NCBI GenBank assembly: GCA_018066715.1
Contig: JAGPWA010000026.1
Location: forward strand, 1-44,442
Length of the DNA: 44,442 nt
DNA from: Porticoccus sp.
Lineage (GTDB): Bacteria; Pseudomonadota; Gammaproteobacteria; Pseudomonadales; Porticoccaceae
Reading direction: 5' to 3'
The position numbers and the translations under genes were made by a program. This document shows positions 23,107 to 32,728 of the stretch, in pieces. The notes below the pieces were generated by a model that worked only from the letters and a program-made list of their open reading frames with translations, ran no database searches and was not told the origin of the DNA. Every line of letters starts with the position of its first letter. The first letter of the stretch is position 1.

Positions 23107-23232
23107 GGGGGGATTCTGCCAGAATATCTTTTCAATGTGACCAACTGGCCAAGAAAAAGTTTAGTGTTGCACTCGCACAATCGTCGATTAAAGTGACATT
23201 ATTCTTACCAATGACTCTCTAACAGGTAACTC

Positions 23233-23997
23233 ATGGCCAAAAAGCACTATCAGTCCGTGGTGGTATTAACTGGTGCAGGCATTTCGGCTGAATCAGGCAT
23301 CCGCACATTTCGAGCAAGTGATGGACTCTGGGAGGATCATCATATTGAGGATGTGGCATCCCCTGAAGGGTTTGCAAGAGATCCGGACAGGGTTCACCGT
23401 TTTTACAATCAGCGACGTGACCAGCTTCTCAGTCAAAGTATAGAGCCTAACCCTGCTCATTTTTCCCTAGCAGATTTTGAGCTGAAATTTTCTGAGAACT
23501 TTTCTAGGGACTTTTCTAGGGACTTGTCTAGGGACTTGTCTAAGAGCTACACACTGATCACCCAGAATATTGATGACCTGCATGAGCGGGCCGGCTCAAG
23601 TAGCCCATTACATATGCACGGTGAATTATTAAAAATTCGTTGCAGTCAATCTGGCCGTATCTTTGAGTGCAGAGACAACACCACGCCCTTGTCAAAGTGC
23701 CCCTGCTGTGGAATGTCAGGGAACCTGCGGCCTCATGTTGTATGGTTTGGCGAAATGCCCCTCTACATGAATGAAATTTATCAGGCCCTGAACAGCTGTG
23801 ATCTATTTATCGCCATTGGCACTTCCGGCAATGTTTATCCAGCCGCTGGCTTTTTTGAAACCGCCAAAATGGCGGGAGCCCACACTGTGGAGTTAAATCT
23901 TGAGCCCTCAATCAATGGTTCGCAATTTGCTGAACAGCACTATGGCCCAGCCTCTGAGGTGATCCCTCACTACGTCAAGGCCCTCCTTGCTGGATAA
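23233..23997 (+). CDS. cobB: NAD-dependent protein deacylase, SIR2 family (class III-like)
   Basis: [83 protein letters not shown]. Confidence 0.92.
   Translation: MAKKHYQSVVVLTGAGISAESGIRTFRASDGLWEDHHIEDVASPEGFARDPDRVHRFYNQRRDQLLSQSIEPNPAHFSLADFELKFSENFSRDFSRDLSRDLSKSYTLITQNIDDLHERAGSSSPLHMHGELLKIRCSQSGRIFECRDNTTPLSKCPCCGMSGNLRPHVVWFGEMPLYMNEIYQALNSCDLFIAIGTSGNVYPAAGFFETAKMAGAHTVELNLEPSINGSQFAEQHYGPASEVIPHYVKALLAG
23497..23544. repeat. 4 x 12-bp in-frame tandem repeat inside the sirtuin gene
   Basis: aacttttctagg / gacttttctagg / gacttgtctagg / gacttgtctaag, encoding [16 protein letters not shown]. Confidence 0.95.
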
Positions 23998-24015
23998 CGT
24001 TGAGGTTGGACTGAA

Positions 24016-25086
24016 TTACTTCCAGTCCGCTTCATCATCTGCGGTTGCTTCCCAATCGTGATCTGTTTCTTTTACTGCATAGAGAAGACAATCACTGATG
24101 GCGATATCTGGGTTAGTCGTCGCCATAAATAACTTGAGTGTTGTTCGAGGATAAAGCTTACCCCCCTCTTCAACAAAGAGGTCATCAATAACATCTTCAC
24201 CCCGCTCATCTAATGCCCTGAGCACGCGAATACCACGCGGCCCCAGCCAAGCCAATGCGGTGTCTGGCCTAACGACACCAAAGTTACGCCGATCTATGTG
24301 ATCAGGGAGGGTAATATCCATATTTAGCCGCGGCTCATGGTCATAACACAGCTGCCCCCCTTCATTTAGTTCTAGGCGCACTGGGTGATGGTAAATATCC
24401 ATCTCCTCCAAGGCGACCGAGGTATACAACTGAGGTCTAGTAATAAAGCGTGTCAGGCCCTGATAGGCAACTTCATCGGATTGCACTTGCATAGAACCAC
24501 CACACTCCACCGTGAGCACAGGGCAACCCAAATCAGAAACCTCCATCAAGGCACCAAGACGATGACCTGTAATAATTAACCGATGGGTAAACAGTGTTGC
24601 CAAATCGAGGTAGCGCGTATGGGGCTCCACGCAAACAGTAAATGCTGGCCCTTCCCCAGAGGTGTTGTGTATATCAATAACGGCTTCTGGGTGCGCTTCT
24701 CGAATAATCTCAAGAAGTGCTTTCGCCACAGCACCCTGACAGCCCTCAAAGGGAGGTGTAAACAGGCGGTTCATATCCTGCTGACCCGGCAAAAACCGAT
24801 GTGAAAATAGAGGCTCAGCCAACGCTGCATCAACGTACACCACTGCCAGCAGCAGGGTCACCTCTGGTTGGCAGCCTAAACGTAACAGCTGGTGAATAGC
24901 CTTTAATCCAGAGGGTTCATTGCCGTGTAATAGCGTCACCATCACCCGACAACGAGAATTATCTCGACCATTGAGATGAATAATCGTCGGTCCGCCCAAC
25001 TCGGCTAAAAAAGCCGGTACTGTGGAAGCAATTTGCTCAGGTGTGGGGTTGTACCAATGACGGAACACCGTATCTTGTAACATCAA
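24016..25086 (-). CDS. Succinylglutamate desuccinylase/aspartoacylase family zinc hydrolase
   Basis: Zn-peptidase motifs LLHGNEPSGLKAIHQLL, AVIDIHNTSGEGPAFTV, LTVECGGS. Confidence 0.88.
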   Translation of the reverse strand: MMLQDTVFRHWYNPTPEQIASTVPAFLAELGGPTIIHLNGRDNSRCRVMVTLLHGNEPSGLKAIHQLLRLGCQPEVTLLLAVVYVDAALAEPLFSHRFLPGQQDMNRLFTPPFEGCQGAVAKALLEIIREAHPEAVIDIHNTSGEGPAFTVCVEPHTRYLDLATLFTHRLIITGHRLGALMEVSDLGCPVLTVECGGSMQVQSDEVAYQGLTRFITRPQLYTSVALEEMDIYHHPVRLELNEGGQLCYDHEPRLNMDITLPDHIDRRNFGVVRPDTALAWLGPRGIRVLRALDERGEDVIDDLFVEEGGKLYPRTTLKLFMATTNPDIAISDCLLYAVKETDHDWEATADDEADWK

Positions 25087-25104
25087 ACGGAACCTCCGAA
25101 CTTG

Positions 25105-26592
25105 TTAAATATCACTCCATTCCGAGACAGGGGTATTGGAAATAGAGCGTTCTCCGTAAGCAGCCACTAGCTGCCGACAGGCCTCCATCCTGCTGAGTGA
25201 ACCAGATAGTAATTTAGAGTATTGGGTCATCTGCCATATTGCACCAGTACGACCATTACTTAATCGATCGTCGATCACAGTCAGCAATCGTTGAGACTCG
25301 AGGTAATCAACCCCTATTTTTTCTAATCCCTGAGCGGCTACGGGCAATAGCTGACGCACTATCTCAACCAACGGCCTTTCCTGTAATCCATTTTGGGTGA
25401 GATCTGGCCACAAAATTTTTGCCTCTATACCAAACTGTGAGGCTCGATAAAAATTGTATTCCGCATAGGGAAATGGAAGTGCTGACAGCAAGGGAGCGAC
25501 CTGATCAACCAGCCCTTCAGCCAGACCAATTAACAGTGCTGAATTTGCGGCCATATCTATGGGTGTTGGCCCAGCGGGTAAGGCACGCATTTCAATCCTG
25601 AGATGCGCATCACCTTCAGGGTCATAAATAGGTCTATTCCACGACCAGATGGTGCCATCGTGAAGGCAGAGCTCCTCCAAGCGAGGAATACCTCCCTGCT
25701 CAACGACCTTAACGGGATCTTCATCTGTTCGAAGCGGAATCATCGGACGATATAACTGCACCATTTCCCGAAATAACGCCATAGGGTCATCATTCAACCA
25801 GCCATGACCGAAGCTGACTCTTGCAGGATCCTGCCATTCATAACCTACCGTACCTCGGCCATCAATAGATTGCTTAAATAATGGCACCCGGGTTTCATGC
25901 CACAAGCGGTGTCCTAATAACAGCGGTGAATTGGCAGCCAAACCGAGTACCAGTGGTGTGACCAGTTGTATGCAGTTCCAGAGTGACGTGAAACGGCTCG
26001 GTTCCACCCGATAATGAAGCTGAAAAGAGGTGCAGGCCCCTTCCATCGTCACATCACTCTGAACCAGATGAATGGCATCCTCCCCATCAATATTGATACC
26101 ACAGGACTGATCACGCATTTGATGGAGCACGTTAGCAAGCGCATGATATCTAGGTTCGTCCGTCATTGCGCTTTCACCAAAATCATCTCTGCGCAGGGTG
26201 GGCAGAATACCAATGGGCAATACAGACCCACCCTCCTTCTCAGTTAAAATCTGAAGTCGGCGCAATGCATCAAGCATTTGCTGCTCAAGGTTGGAAAAAG
26301 GTTTACCGGTGGCACTCACTGGGCTGAGGTTGTACTCAAGGTTGTAACGATTCAATTCTAGGGTCAGCTGAGGATCATCAAACTGTTTTTGGATAGCCAC
26401 ATTTTCGGGAAGAGGTCGCCCCTGGCTATCTAGGAGATAAAGCTCTAATTCAGCACCGATACTGGTTTCGCCACAGCCGAACCCAGGCCTTTCAAGAAGC
26501 AACTCAAGCGCACTCAAACACCGATGTAGTTTGTGCCCAAATGCATTAAAGTCACGTTGGCTAAAACTGGTCTTGTTGATCGCCCGTCCCAT
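25105..26592 (-). CDS. Glutamate-cysteine ligase family 2 (GCS2)-like protein
   Basis: TSIGAELELYLLDSQGRPLP, LELNRYNLEYNLSPV, ACTSFQLHYRVEPSRFTSLWN, LRIEMRALPAGPTPIDMAANSALLIGL. Confidence 0.82.
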   Translation of the reverse strand: MGRAINKTSFSQRDFNAFGHKLHRCLSALELLLERPGFGCGETSIGAELELYLLDSQGRPLPENVAIQKQFDDPQLTLELNRYNLEYNLSPVSATGKPFSNLEQQMLDALRRLQILTEKEGGSVLPIGILPTLRRDDFGESAMTDEPRYHALANVLHQMRDQSCGINIDGEDAIHLVQSDVTMEGACTSFQLHYRVEPSRFTSLWNCIQLVTPLVLGLAANSPLLLGHRLWHETRVPLFKQSIDGRGTVGYEWQDPARVSFGHGWLNDDPMALFREMVQLYRPMIPLRTDEDPVKVVEQGGIPRLEELCLHDGTIWSWNRPIYDPEGDAHLRIEMRALPAGPTPIDMAANSALLIGLAEGLVDQVAPLLSALPFPYAEYNFYRASQFGIEAKILWPDLTQNGLQERPLVEIVRQLLPVAAQGLEKIGVDYLESQRLLTVIDDRLSNGRTGAIWQMTQYSKLLSGSLSRMEACRQLVAAYGERSISNTPVSEWSDI

Positions 26593-26707
26593 CTCACTCC
26601 CTTTTTTATGGGGGAATTCACCCGATGTGAAACAGCTTGGTCACGTTACATTACAGTTTAGCTCATGATTTACATTTAGCTAAAATAGCCATCCAACGGC
26701 ATGTCTC

Positions 26708-28246
26708 TTATTGTTCAACCTCAGCTGAACACAAGGACCCCTTAGCCACTGAGGGGTTCAGGCTTTCCAGTGTCTTGGACCGTCCAGATGTGGTCACAAT
26801 TCTGGCGTGAGATCGTTTTAGTTGTCGAGGCTCCAGCACGCCACAGGAATGCGCAATCATCCCAACATCATAGGTCATATTAAAAACATAATTAGCCACC
26901 CGCTCTGACTTTAATGCCGGATTCAAGCCACGTTGCAGCTTCGGGTCATGTGTCGCCACACCGGTAGGGCAAGTATTTTTATTGCACTGCATCGCCTGAA
27001 TACAGCCCAAGGAAAACATAAACCCACGAGCACTGACCACAAAATCTGCACCCGCACACAGCGCCCAAGCCACACCAGAAGGAACAATCATTTTTCCAGA
27101 GGCGATCACTTTTATTCTCTCTCGCAGTCCATAGCCACGGAGAACATCTACCACCTCGGGTAAGCTCTCACCAATCGGCAGCCCCATAAAATCGAGCAAT
27201 GGCTTGGGCGCTGCACCAGAACCGCCTTCAGCTCCATCTATGGTAATAAAATCTGGGGCCGACTCTATTCCTCGCTCTAGAATCAAACGAAATAAATCTT
27301 CTAACCAGTCTGTATCACCAATGACACTTTTAAACCCAACTGGCTTCCCGGTAATGTCTCGCACCCTGGCAATCATATTCAACAGGCTTTCGGCATCGAC
27401 AATCTCCGAGTGACGATTAGGGCTTATGGCATCTTTACCCACTTCAATGGCACGGATAGCGGCAATTTCATCTGTCACCTTGGCGCCGGGTAAAATCCCC
27501 CCCTTACCCGGTTTGGCTCCCTGACTTAGCTTGATCTCAAACATTCTGACTTCAGGGTGTGCTGCAATCTCACGCAAACGCTCTTCACTGAGGTTACCAT
27601 TCCCGTCACAAACACCGAACTTGGCCGTGCCAACCTGAAAAACAATGTCACACCCTCCCTCCAAGTGATAGGGAGATAACCCGCCTTCACCCGTGTTTAA
27701 CCAGCAACCGGCCTTTGCCGCTCCACGAGATAGCGCTTGAACAGCAGGCTTTGATAACGCGCCATAACTCATTCCTGATATGTTGAGTAGGGACGCTGTT
27801 GTATAAGGCTGTTCACAATAAGGGCCTATCGTTATCGGACTGGGGGCCACCGCATCTTCACCCCGGGTGGGGTAGGCGCAATTCACAAAAAAGATTGAGC
27901 CCGCGGGTCGTAAGTCACGCGTTGAACCAAAGGCCAGAGTACGATCAATATCTTTGGCTGCCCTGTATACCCAAGAGCGTTCCGAGCGATTAAAGGGTAA
28001 TTCCTCACGATCCATGGCAAAAAAGTACTGCCGAAAAAATTCACCCATATGTTCGAACAAATAACGGAAACGACCTATCACGGGGTAATTTCGACGAACA
28101 GCTTGTTGAGTTTGAGTGACATCGAGAATATAGAGAACGATCACCAAAATGACGACTAACCCCAACAATACAACAAGTAATGCCGCGAAGAAGTTGAGAA
28201 TGGTGTACACCCAGCTGGAGGAGATTGTTTCCATCATGTAGCCCAT
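26708..28246 (-). CDS. FMN-binding glutamate synthase family protein, membrane anchored
   Basis: N-terminal TM (FFAALLVVLLGLVVILVIVLYIL); GltS domain motifs ISGMSYGALSKPAVQALSRGA, KLSQGAKPGKGGILPGAKV, TIDGAEGGSGAAP; CIQAMQCNKNTCPTGVATHDP. Confidence 0.9.
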   Translation of the reverse strand: MGYMMETISSSWVYTILNFFAALLVVLLGLVVILVIVLYILDVTQTQQAVRRNYPVIGRFRYLFEHMGEFFRQYFFAMDREELPFNRSERSWVYRAAKDIDRTLAFGSTRDLRPAGSIFFVNCAYPTRGEDAVAPSPITIGPYCEQPYTTASLLNISGMSYGALSKPAVQALSRGAAKAGCWLNTGEGGLSPYHLEGGCDIVFQVGTAKFGVCDGNGNLSEERLREIAAHPEVRMFEIKLSQGAKPGKGGILPGAKVTDEIAAIRAIEVGKDAISPNRHSEIVDAESLLNMIARVRDITGKPVGFKSVIGDTDWLEDLFRLILERGIESAPDFITIDGAEGGSGAAPKPLLDFMGLPIGESLPEVVDVLRGYGLRERIKVIASGKMIVPSGVAWALCAGADFVVSARGFMFSLGCIQAMQCNKNTCPTGVATHDPKLQRGLNPALKSERVANYVFNMTYDVGMIAHSCGVLEPRQLKRSHARIVTTSGRSKTLESLNPSVAKGSLCSAEVEQ

Positions 28247-28401
28247 TATTCTCTTATGGTAGCAACCAAAATATATGTCTATGGATCAGACGATGTTCAT
28301 CATATTAGGTAGATACAACGTACCATCCAATTGATCTAAGCAGTAGTGTATCTTAATAAAACTCGGCATAATCTCGGCTTACTTCTGTTGCCCCAAAGAG
28401 T

Positions 28402-28938
28402 ATGCCAAAAAAGATTCTACGACGGTGGTTACCTGACCCCCATAAAATTGTTGAAAGCCGTGCTATTCGGTGGATGGGGCCCTTAATAAAGGACCCAAAC
28501 CTGTTTCATATTAACAGGGCCTCCATCTCGGCCTCCTTATTTATCGGTCTGTTTTGTGCCTTCCTGCCCATTCCAGGACAAACCATTGTCGCTGCCGCAC
28601 TGGCACTCTTGTTCCGAACCAATCTGCCCGTTGCTATGGCGCTGATCTGGGTCAGCAACCCACTCACCTTCCCTCCTATATTTTTATTCAGCTACCGGGT
28701 TGGTATCTGGCTACTCGATCAGACAGTTACGCCAATCAATATAGAGCTCAGCTGGGATTGGGCTGTTGCCCAAGGTAGCGCTATTTGGCTCCCCTTATTA
28801 ACAGGCAGTTTATTCTGTGGCTTGATCAGTGGTGCTATAGGCTATGTAGTCATCCACCGCCTGTGGCGCTGGAAAGTGATCAAAAACTGGGAAGCACGCA
28901 ACAAGGCACGTGAAAAAAAATCTTCAGAGGAAAGCTAA
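28402..28938 (+). CDS. DUF2062 domain-containing membrane protein
   Basis: SISASLFIGLFCAFLPIPGQTIVAAALALLFRTNLPVAMALIWVSNPLTFPPIFLFSYRVG. Confidence 0.9.
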   Translation: MPKKILRRWLPDPHKIVESRAIRWMGPLIKDPNLFHINRASISASLFIGLFCAFLPIPGQTIVAAALALLFRTNLPVAMALIWVSNPLTFPPIFLFSYRVGIWLLDQTVTPINIELSWDWAVAQGSAIWLPLLTGSLFCGLISGAIGYVVIHRLWRWKVIKNWEARNKAREKKSSEES

Positions 28939-28962
28939 ACCCTATACTTCATCTCTACTATT

Positions 28963-30201
28963 CTATTCATAACGCAACACTTCTGCGGGCCGAGTTCGAG
29001 CTGCACGCAACGCAGGGTATAGGGTCGCAAGAAAATTTAATCCGAGCGCCACAGCAACAATCAATAGCACATCACTCCACACCAGCGCGGATGGCAAATA
29101 ATCTATCGGATAAACGTCTGAACTAAGAAAATGAAAACCCAGCAGCGATTCAATACCACTCACTATGGCGGACACCTTCCACGCACAGCTGATGCCAATG
29201 ATGGCACCCAAAAGTGAGCCCACAGCACCAATAAGAAACCCCTGAGTCAGAAACACAGTAACAATCTCACTATTGGTTGCACCTAAAGTCTTCAGGATAG
29301 CAATGGCAGACCGCTTATCAAGCACGGTCATCATCAGCATCGAAATAACATTAAAGACAGCAATACCTATAATCAAAAAAACCAGCAAGGAAACCATGTT
29401 CCGAGACATTCTGATGGCCTGATACAGGTTTCCGTGAGTTTGAATCCAATCGGAGAAACGATACCCTGGCGCTAACACTCGGAGAAGATCAAATCCTGTT
29501 TGACGTACCTGAAAAATATCATTCAACTTAACCTGAATACCCTGGGGCCGAGTGCCAGTACCTCTCAAGGCCCCCACTACGTCAAGTTGAGCCAACGCGA
29601 GATGCTGGTCGATGGTGGTATGTGTTTCAAAAATCCCGCCAACAGTAAAGGCACTAATGGTAGGTGCAAGCTGACGGTTTTTCTGCACCCCTGCACGAGG
29701 CACCAGCAGGGTGACTCGATCACCCACTGAGACCATCAATTTATCGGCCACACCTTTTGCCAACAGCAGTGTCTTCTCACTCCCCTGTAAGCTAGTCAAT
29801 AACTCGGGAAGTACAAACTGACCAATAAACTCACCACTGAGGGCTCCATCAATCCCTAACACTTCCACTGGCCGTGTTTTTCCACGACTGGTCAGCATTC
29901 CTTCGACTTGATTGAAGGGCATTGTGGCACGCACATTTTCCTGAGTCTCCAACACCTCCATAAGAGCAGGAACATCTTCAATCCCACCATCTTTGAACAG
30001 CCTGACATGCGGAACCGCACCAAGAATTCGGGCTTCCATCTCGTGATCAAACCCGTTCATTACCGACATCACAACGATCAACAGTGCCACACCGAGCACA
30101 AGCCCAAGAATAGCCAATAGAGAAATAAAGGAGACCAACCGGTTACGACTACCCGACGTGAAATTCCTCAGGCCAACATAAAGCGGAAATGGCTTAAACA
30201 C
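28963..30201 (-). CDS. lolE: Lipoprotein-releasing ABC transporter permease LolE (LolC/E family)
   Basis: SFISLLAILGLVLGVALLIVVMSVMNGFDHEMEARILGAVPHV; C-terminal YPALRAARTRPAEVLRYE; adjacent to lolD. Confidence 0.92.
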   Translation of the reverse strand: MFKPFPLYVGLRNFTSGSRNRLVSFISLLAILGLVLGVALLIVVMSVMNGFDHEMEARILGAVPHVRLFKDGGIEDVPALMEVLETQENVRATMPFNQVEGMLTSRGKTRPVEVLGIDGALSGEFIGQFVLPELLTSLQGSEKTLLLAKGVADKLMVSVGDRVTLLVPRAGVQKNRQLAPTISAFTVGGIFETHTTIDQHLALAQLDVVGALRGTGTRPQGIQVKLNDIFQVRQTGFDLLRVLAPGYRFSDWIQTHGNLYQAIRMSRNMVSLLVFLIIGIAVFNVISMLMMTVLDKRSAIAILKTLGATNSEIVTVFLTQGFLIGAVGSLLGAIIGISCAWKVSAIVSGIESLLGFHFLSSDVYPIDYLPSALVWSDVLLIVAVALGLNFLATLYPALRAARTRPAEVLRYE

Positions 30202-30206
30202 TAGGG

Positions 30207-30938
30207 CTACCCACTATGGCTATCTGTATTCACAGATTCAACGGATGCCGTCACGTCGACTAGCGTGCCATTCTCAAGAGACAGAATACATTCCATTTGA
30301 GAGGCCACATGACGATCATGTGTCACTACAACAAAGCTAATACCCAGCTCACGATTCAATTTCAACAACAGAGCTAGCACGGTTTCTGCTGTGGTTGGAT
30401 CAAGGTTACCGGTAGGTTCATCCATTAATACACAGGAGGGCTGGGTAACTAATGCTCTGGCAATCGCCACTCTCTGGCGCTCCCCTCCGGAGAGTTCAGA
30501 TGGCTTGTGACCACAGCGGTGCCCCAAGCCCACTTGGGTAAGAACTTCAGTGGCCCGGGCTCGAGCTTCCGACACAGAGACTTTACCAATCAACAATGGC
30601 ATAGCCACATTTTCCAGAGCACTAAACTCAGCCAATAAATGGTGGAACTGATAGACAAAGCCCAAATGTTTATTGCGGAGACGAGCGCGCCCCGATTCCT
30701 TAATCGGTGCCAAGTCAGTACCCATCACCGCTACGGAACCATCCGTAGGGTCATCCAGGCCTCCCAACAAATTCAACAGGGTAGTTTTACCTGAACCTGA
30801 AGCACCAACAATGGCCACTCGCTCCCCTGAGCGAATGCTGAGGGAAATATCGCTGATGACAGCGATCTGATCAGCACCCTGAATGTAGTATTTTGATAGC
30901 CCGCTACACTGCAACACACATTCTCTATCAGTGGTCAT
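30207..30938 (-). CDS. lolD: Lipoprotein-releasing ABC transporter ATP-binding protein LolD
   Basis: Walker A GASGSGKTTLLNLLGGLD, LSGGERQRVAIARAL, CVLMDEPTGNLD; start MTTDRECVLQCS at 30938 preferred over the track start at 31004, which overlaps lolC more. Confidence 0.94.
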   Translation of the reverse strand: MTTDRECVLQCSGLSKYYIQGADQIAVISDISLSIRSGERVAIVGASGSGKTTLLNLLGGLDDPTDGSVAVMGTDLAPIKESGRARLRNKHLGFVYQFHHLLAEFSALENVAMPLLIGKVSVSEARARATEVLTQVGLGHRCGHKPSELSGGERQRVAIARALVTQPSCVLMDEPTGNLDPTTAETVLALLLKLNRELGISFVVVTHDRHVASQMECILSLENGTLVDVTASVESVNTDSHSG

Positions 30939-32172
30939 AACGCAATGCCTCCGCGGGTAATACCTGACCAGCACGCCTGGCGGGATATAACGTGGCGAGC
31001 ACACTTAACACTAAACCGAGACAACAAATTATTATCACATCCTGCCACAACAGCTTTGATGGTAGCTGGCTGATAAAATATATATTTGGATCAAATACTT
31101 GAAAACCCATCAACTGCTCCAACCAGCTAACAATATCACCCATAAAAAAAGCCAGCAGACAGCCTAGTACCGCACCGACAATCACTCCAAGAAAACCAAT
31201 GACACTACCCTGAACAATAAAAATACCTGACACCGTGTTCGCTCCGGCACCCAGAGTGCGCAATACAGCAATGTCTCGACGCTTGTCGGCAACCATCAAT
31301 ACCAGGCTAGCAATTATATTAAATGCTGCCACAGCGATAATGGCTGCTAGCAGTACGCCGACCACCTTCTTTTCCATTTTTATCGCCTGGAACAGATTAC
31401 TCATCTCTGATGTCCAGGTTTTTACTACATAGCCCTCACCCACTTTTTGTTCAAGTATCTCAGCAACAATATCTACCGAAAATGGATCAGCTACTCGCAG
31501 CTTCACACCCGTCACTTTATTGCTAAGACGAAAAAGTTTCTGTGCGTCCTGGTAGTGAATAAATGCCAAACCAGTATCCACCTGAGCACCTACCTGAAAG
31601 ACGCCCATCACACGAAAACGTTTATACCGAGGAAAGATACCTGCAGGCGTCACGTTGAGTTCAGGCGTCGACAGAATAACAGAGTCACCATTGATCACAC
31701 CAAGGGAGCGAGCCAGTAGGTTACCCAACACAATGCCATATTCACCCGGCTGTAAATAGGCCAGTTGGCCAACCAGCATATACTGGCTAATGGGACTAAC
31801 ATCGCCGTCCAGCGCCGGATCAATACCCTGTATCAATGCCCCTTGGCTAAGCCCTGATGATGATAATAGACCATAGCCTTCAACAAACGGGGCGTAGGCT
31901 TCCACATACTCCACATCAAGAGTCTTAAGGCCCAGCTTGGGCCAATCTAAAACCCCCTCATCACTCATCACGCTGGCGTGAGGCACGACATTAAGAATTC
32001 TTTTTTTGATCTCGTGATCAAAACCATTCATCACGGACAAGACAACAATTAACGCCATAATACCCAGCGCCATTGCAATAAAGGACAACAGAGAGACAAA
32101 AGACACGAAACCGTTGCGTCGCTTGCTGCGTATATAGCGTAATCCGATAAAAAGGGGCAGGTTGGTATTCAT
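30928..32172 (-). CDS. lolC: Lipoprotein-releasing ABC transporter permease LolC (LolC/E family)
   Basis: LPLFIGLRYIRSKRRNGFVSFVSLLSFIAMALGIMALIVVLSVMNGFDHEIKKRIL; C-terminal LYPARRAGQVLPAEALRYDH. Confidence 0.93.
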   Translation of the reverse strand: MNTNLPLFIGLRYIRSKRRNGFVSFVSLLSFIAMALGIMALIVVLSVMNGFDHEIKKRILNVVPHASVMSDEGVLDWPKLGLKTLDVEYVEAYAPFVEGYGLLSSSGLSQGALIQGIDPALDGDVSPISQYMLVGQLAYLQPGEYGIVLGNLLARSLGVINGDSVILSTPELNVTPAGIFPRYKRFRVMGVFQVGAQVDTGLAFIHYQDAQKLFRLSNKVTGVKLRVADPFSVDIVAEILEQKVGEGYVVKTWTSEMSNLFQAIKMEKKVVGVLLAAIIAVAAFNIIASLVLMVADKRRDIAVLRTLGAGANTVSGIFIVQGSVIGFLGVIVGAVLGCLLAFFMGDIVSWLEQLMGFQVFDPNIYFISQLPSKLLWQDVIIICCLGLVLSVLATLYPARRAGQVLPAEALRYDH

Positions 32173-32337
32173 TGCAACGCATTAAAACGGAATCCCGAAG
32201 GGCAAACAAGCGGGCATTTATGTGATTGATTACCTGTTTATTAGCAATCCTATTATTTTACAGTTTCACTTACTATGTTTTGACTTGCTATAATCAGAGC
32301 ACACACTGCGCATGACAGGTCATAAGGGATCCAAATC

Positions 32338-32628
32338 ATGAACAAGTATTTATTACCCTTCAGTATTTTTTGCTGCTTATCGATGCCACTGGCAGCCGAA
32401 GTTATCATTGTTCCTGTTGGCCAGCAGGCGGCTGAAAAACAGAGTGTAGAGCGCCCAACTACAGGCATTACAAAAGATCAGGTACAGAACCGTTTTGGTG
32501 ATCCTCAGGAATGGAATGATCCCGTCGGAGATCCGCCTATCTCATCGTGGGAATACCCCGACTTCGTCGTTTTTTTTGAGTACGACCATGTACTTCACTC
32601 TGTTCTAAAACGTAACGATAAAGAGTAA
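32338..32628 (+). CDS. Small exported protein with BamE/SmpA-like motif
   Basis: Signal peptide MNKYLLPFSIFCCLSMPLAAEV; GITKDQVQNRFGDPQEWNDPVGDPPISSWEYPDFVVFFEYDHVLHSVLK. Confidence 0.65.
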   Translation: MNKYLLPFSIFCCLSMPLAAEVIIVPVGQQAAEKQSVERPTTGITKDQVQNRFGDPQEWNDPVGDPPISSWEYPDFVVFFEYDHVLHSVLKRNDKE

Positions 32629-32654
32629 AGCCTCGAAAGGCGTCTAAGTGACAT

Positions 32655-32692
32655 AAAAAAGCCAGAGTGCTGTGAGGCATTCTGGCTTTTTT
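32655..32692. terminator. Bidirectional rho-independent terminator between convergent genes
   Basis: AAAAAAGCCAGAGTGC TGTGAG GCATTCTGGCTTTTTT; 11-bp stem (one G-U) with A-tract and T-tract. Confidence 0.92.
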
Positions 32693-32728
32693 GTAGCTAT
32701 AGGGAACTAAGCTGACAGCTTGGGCGTT

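Noticed and set aside
28963-32172. lolC/lolE similarity as a recent duplication or mobile element
   Set aside because: They are normal paralogous permeases flanking lolD, substantially diverged; no inverted repeats or transposase.
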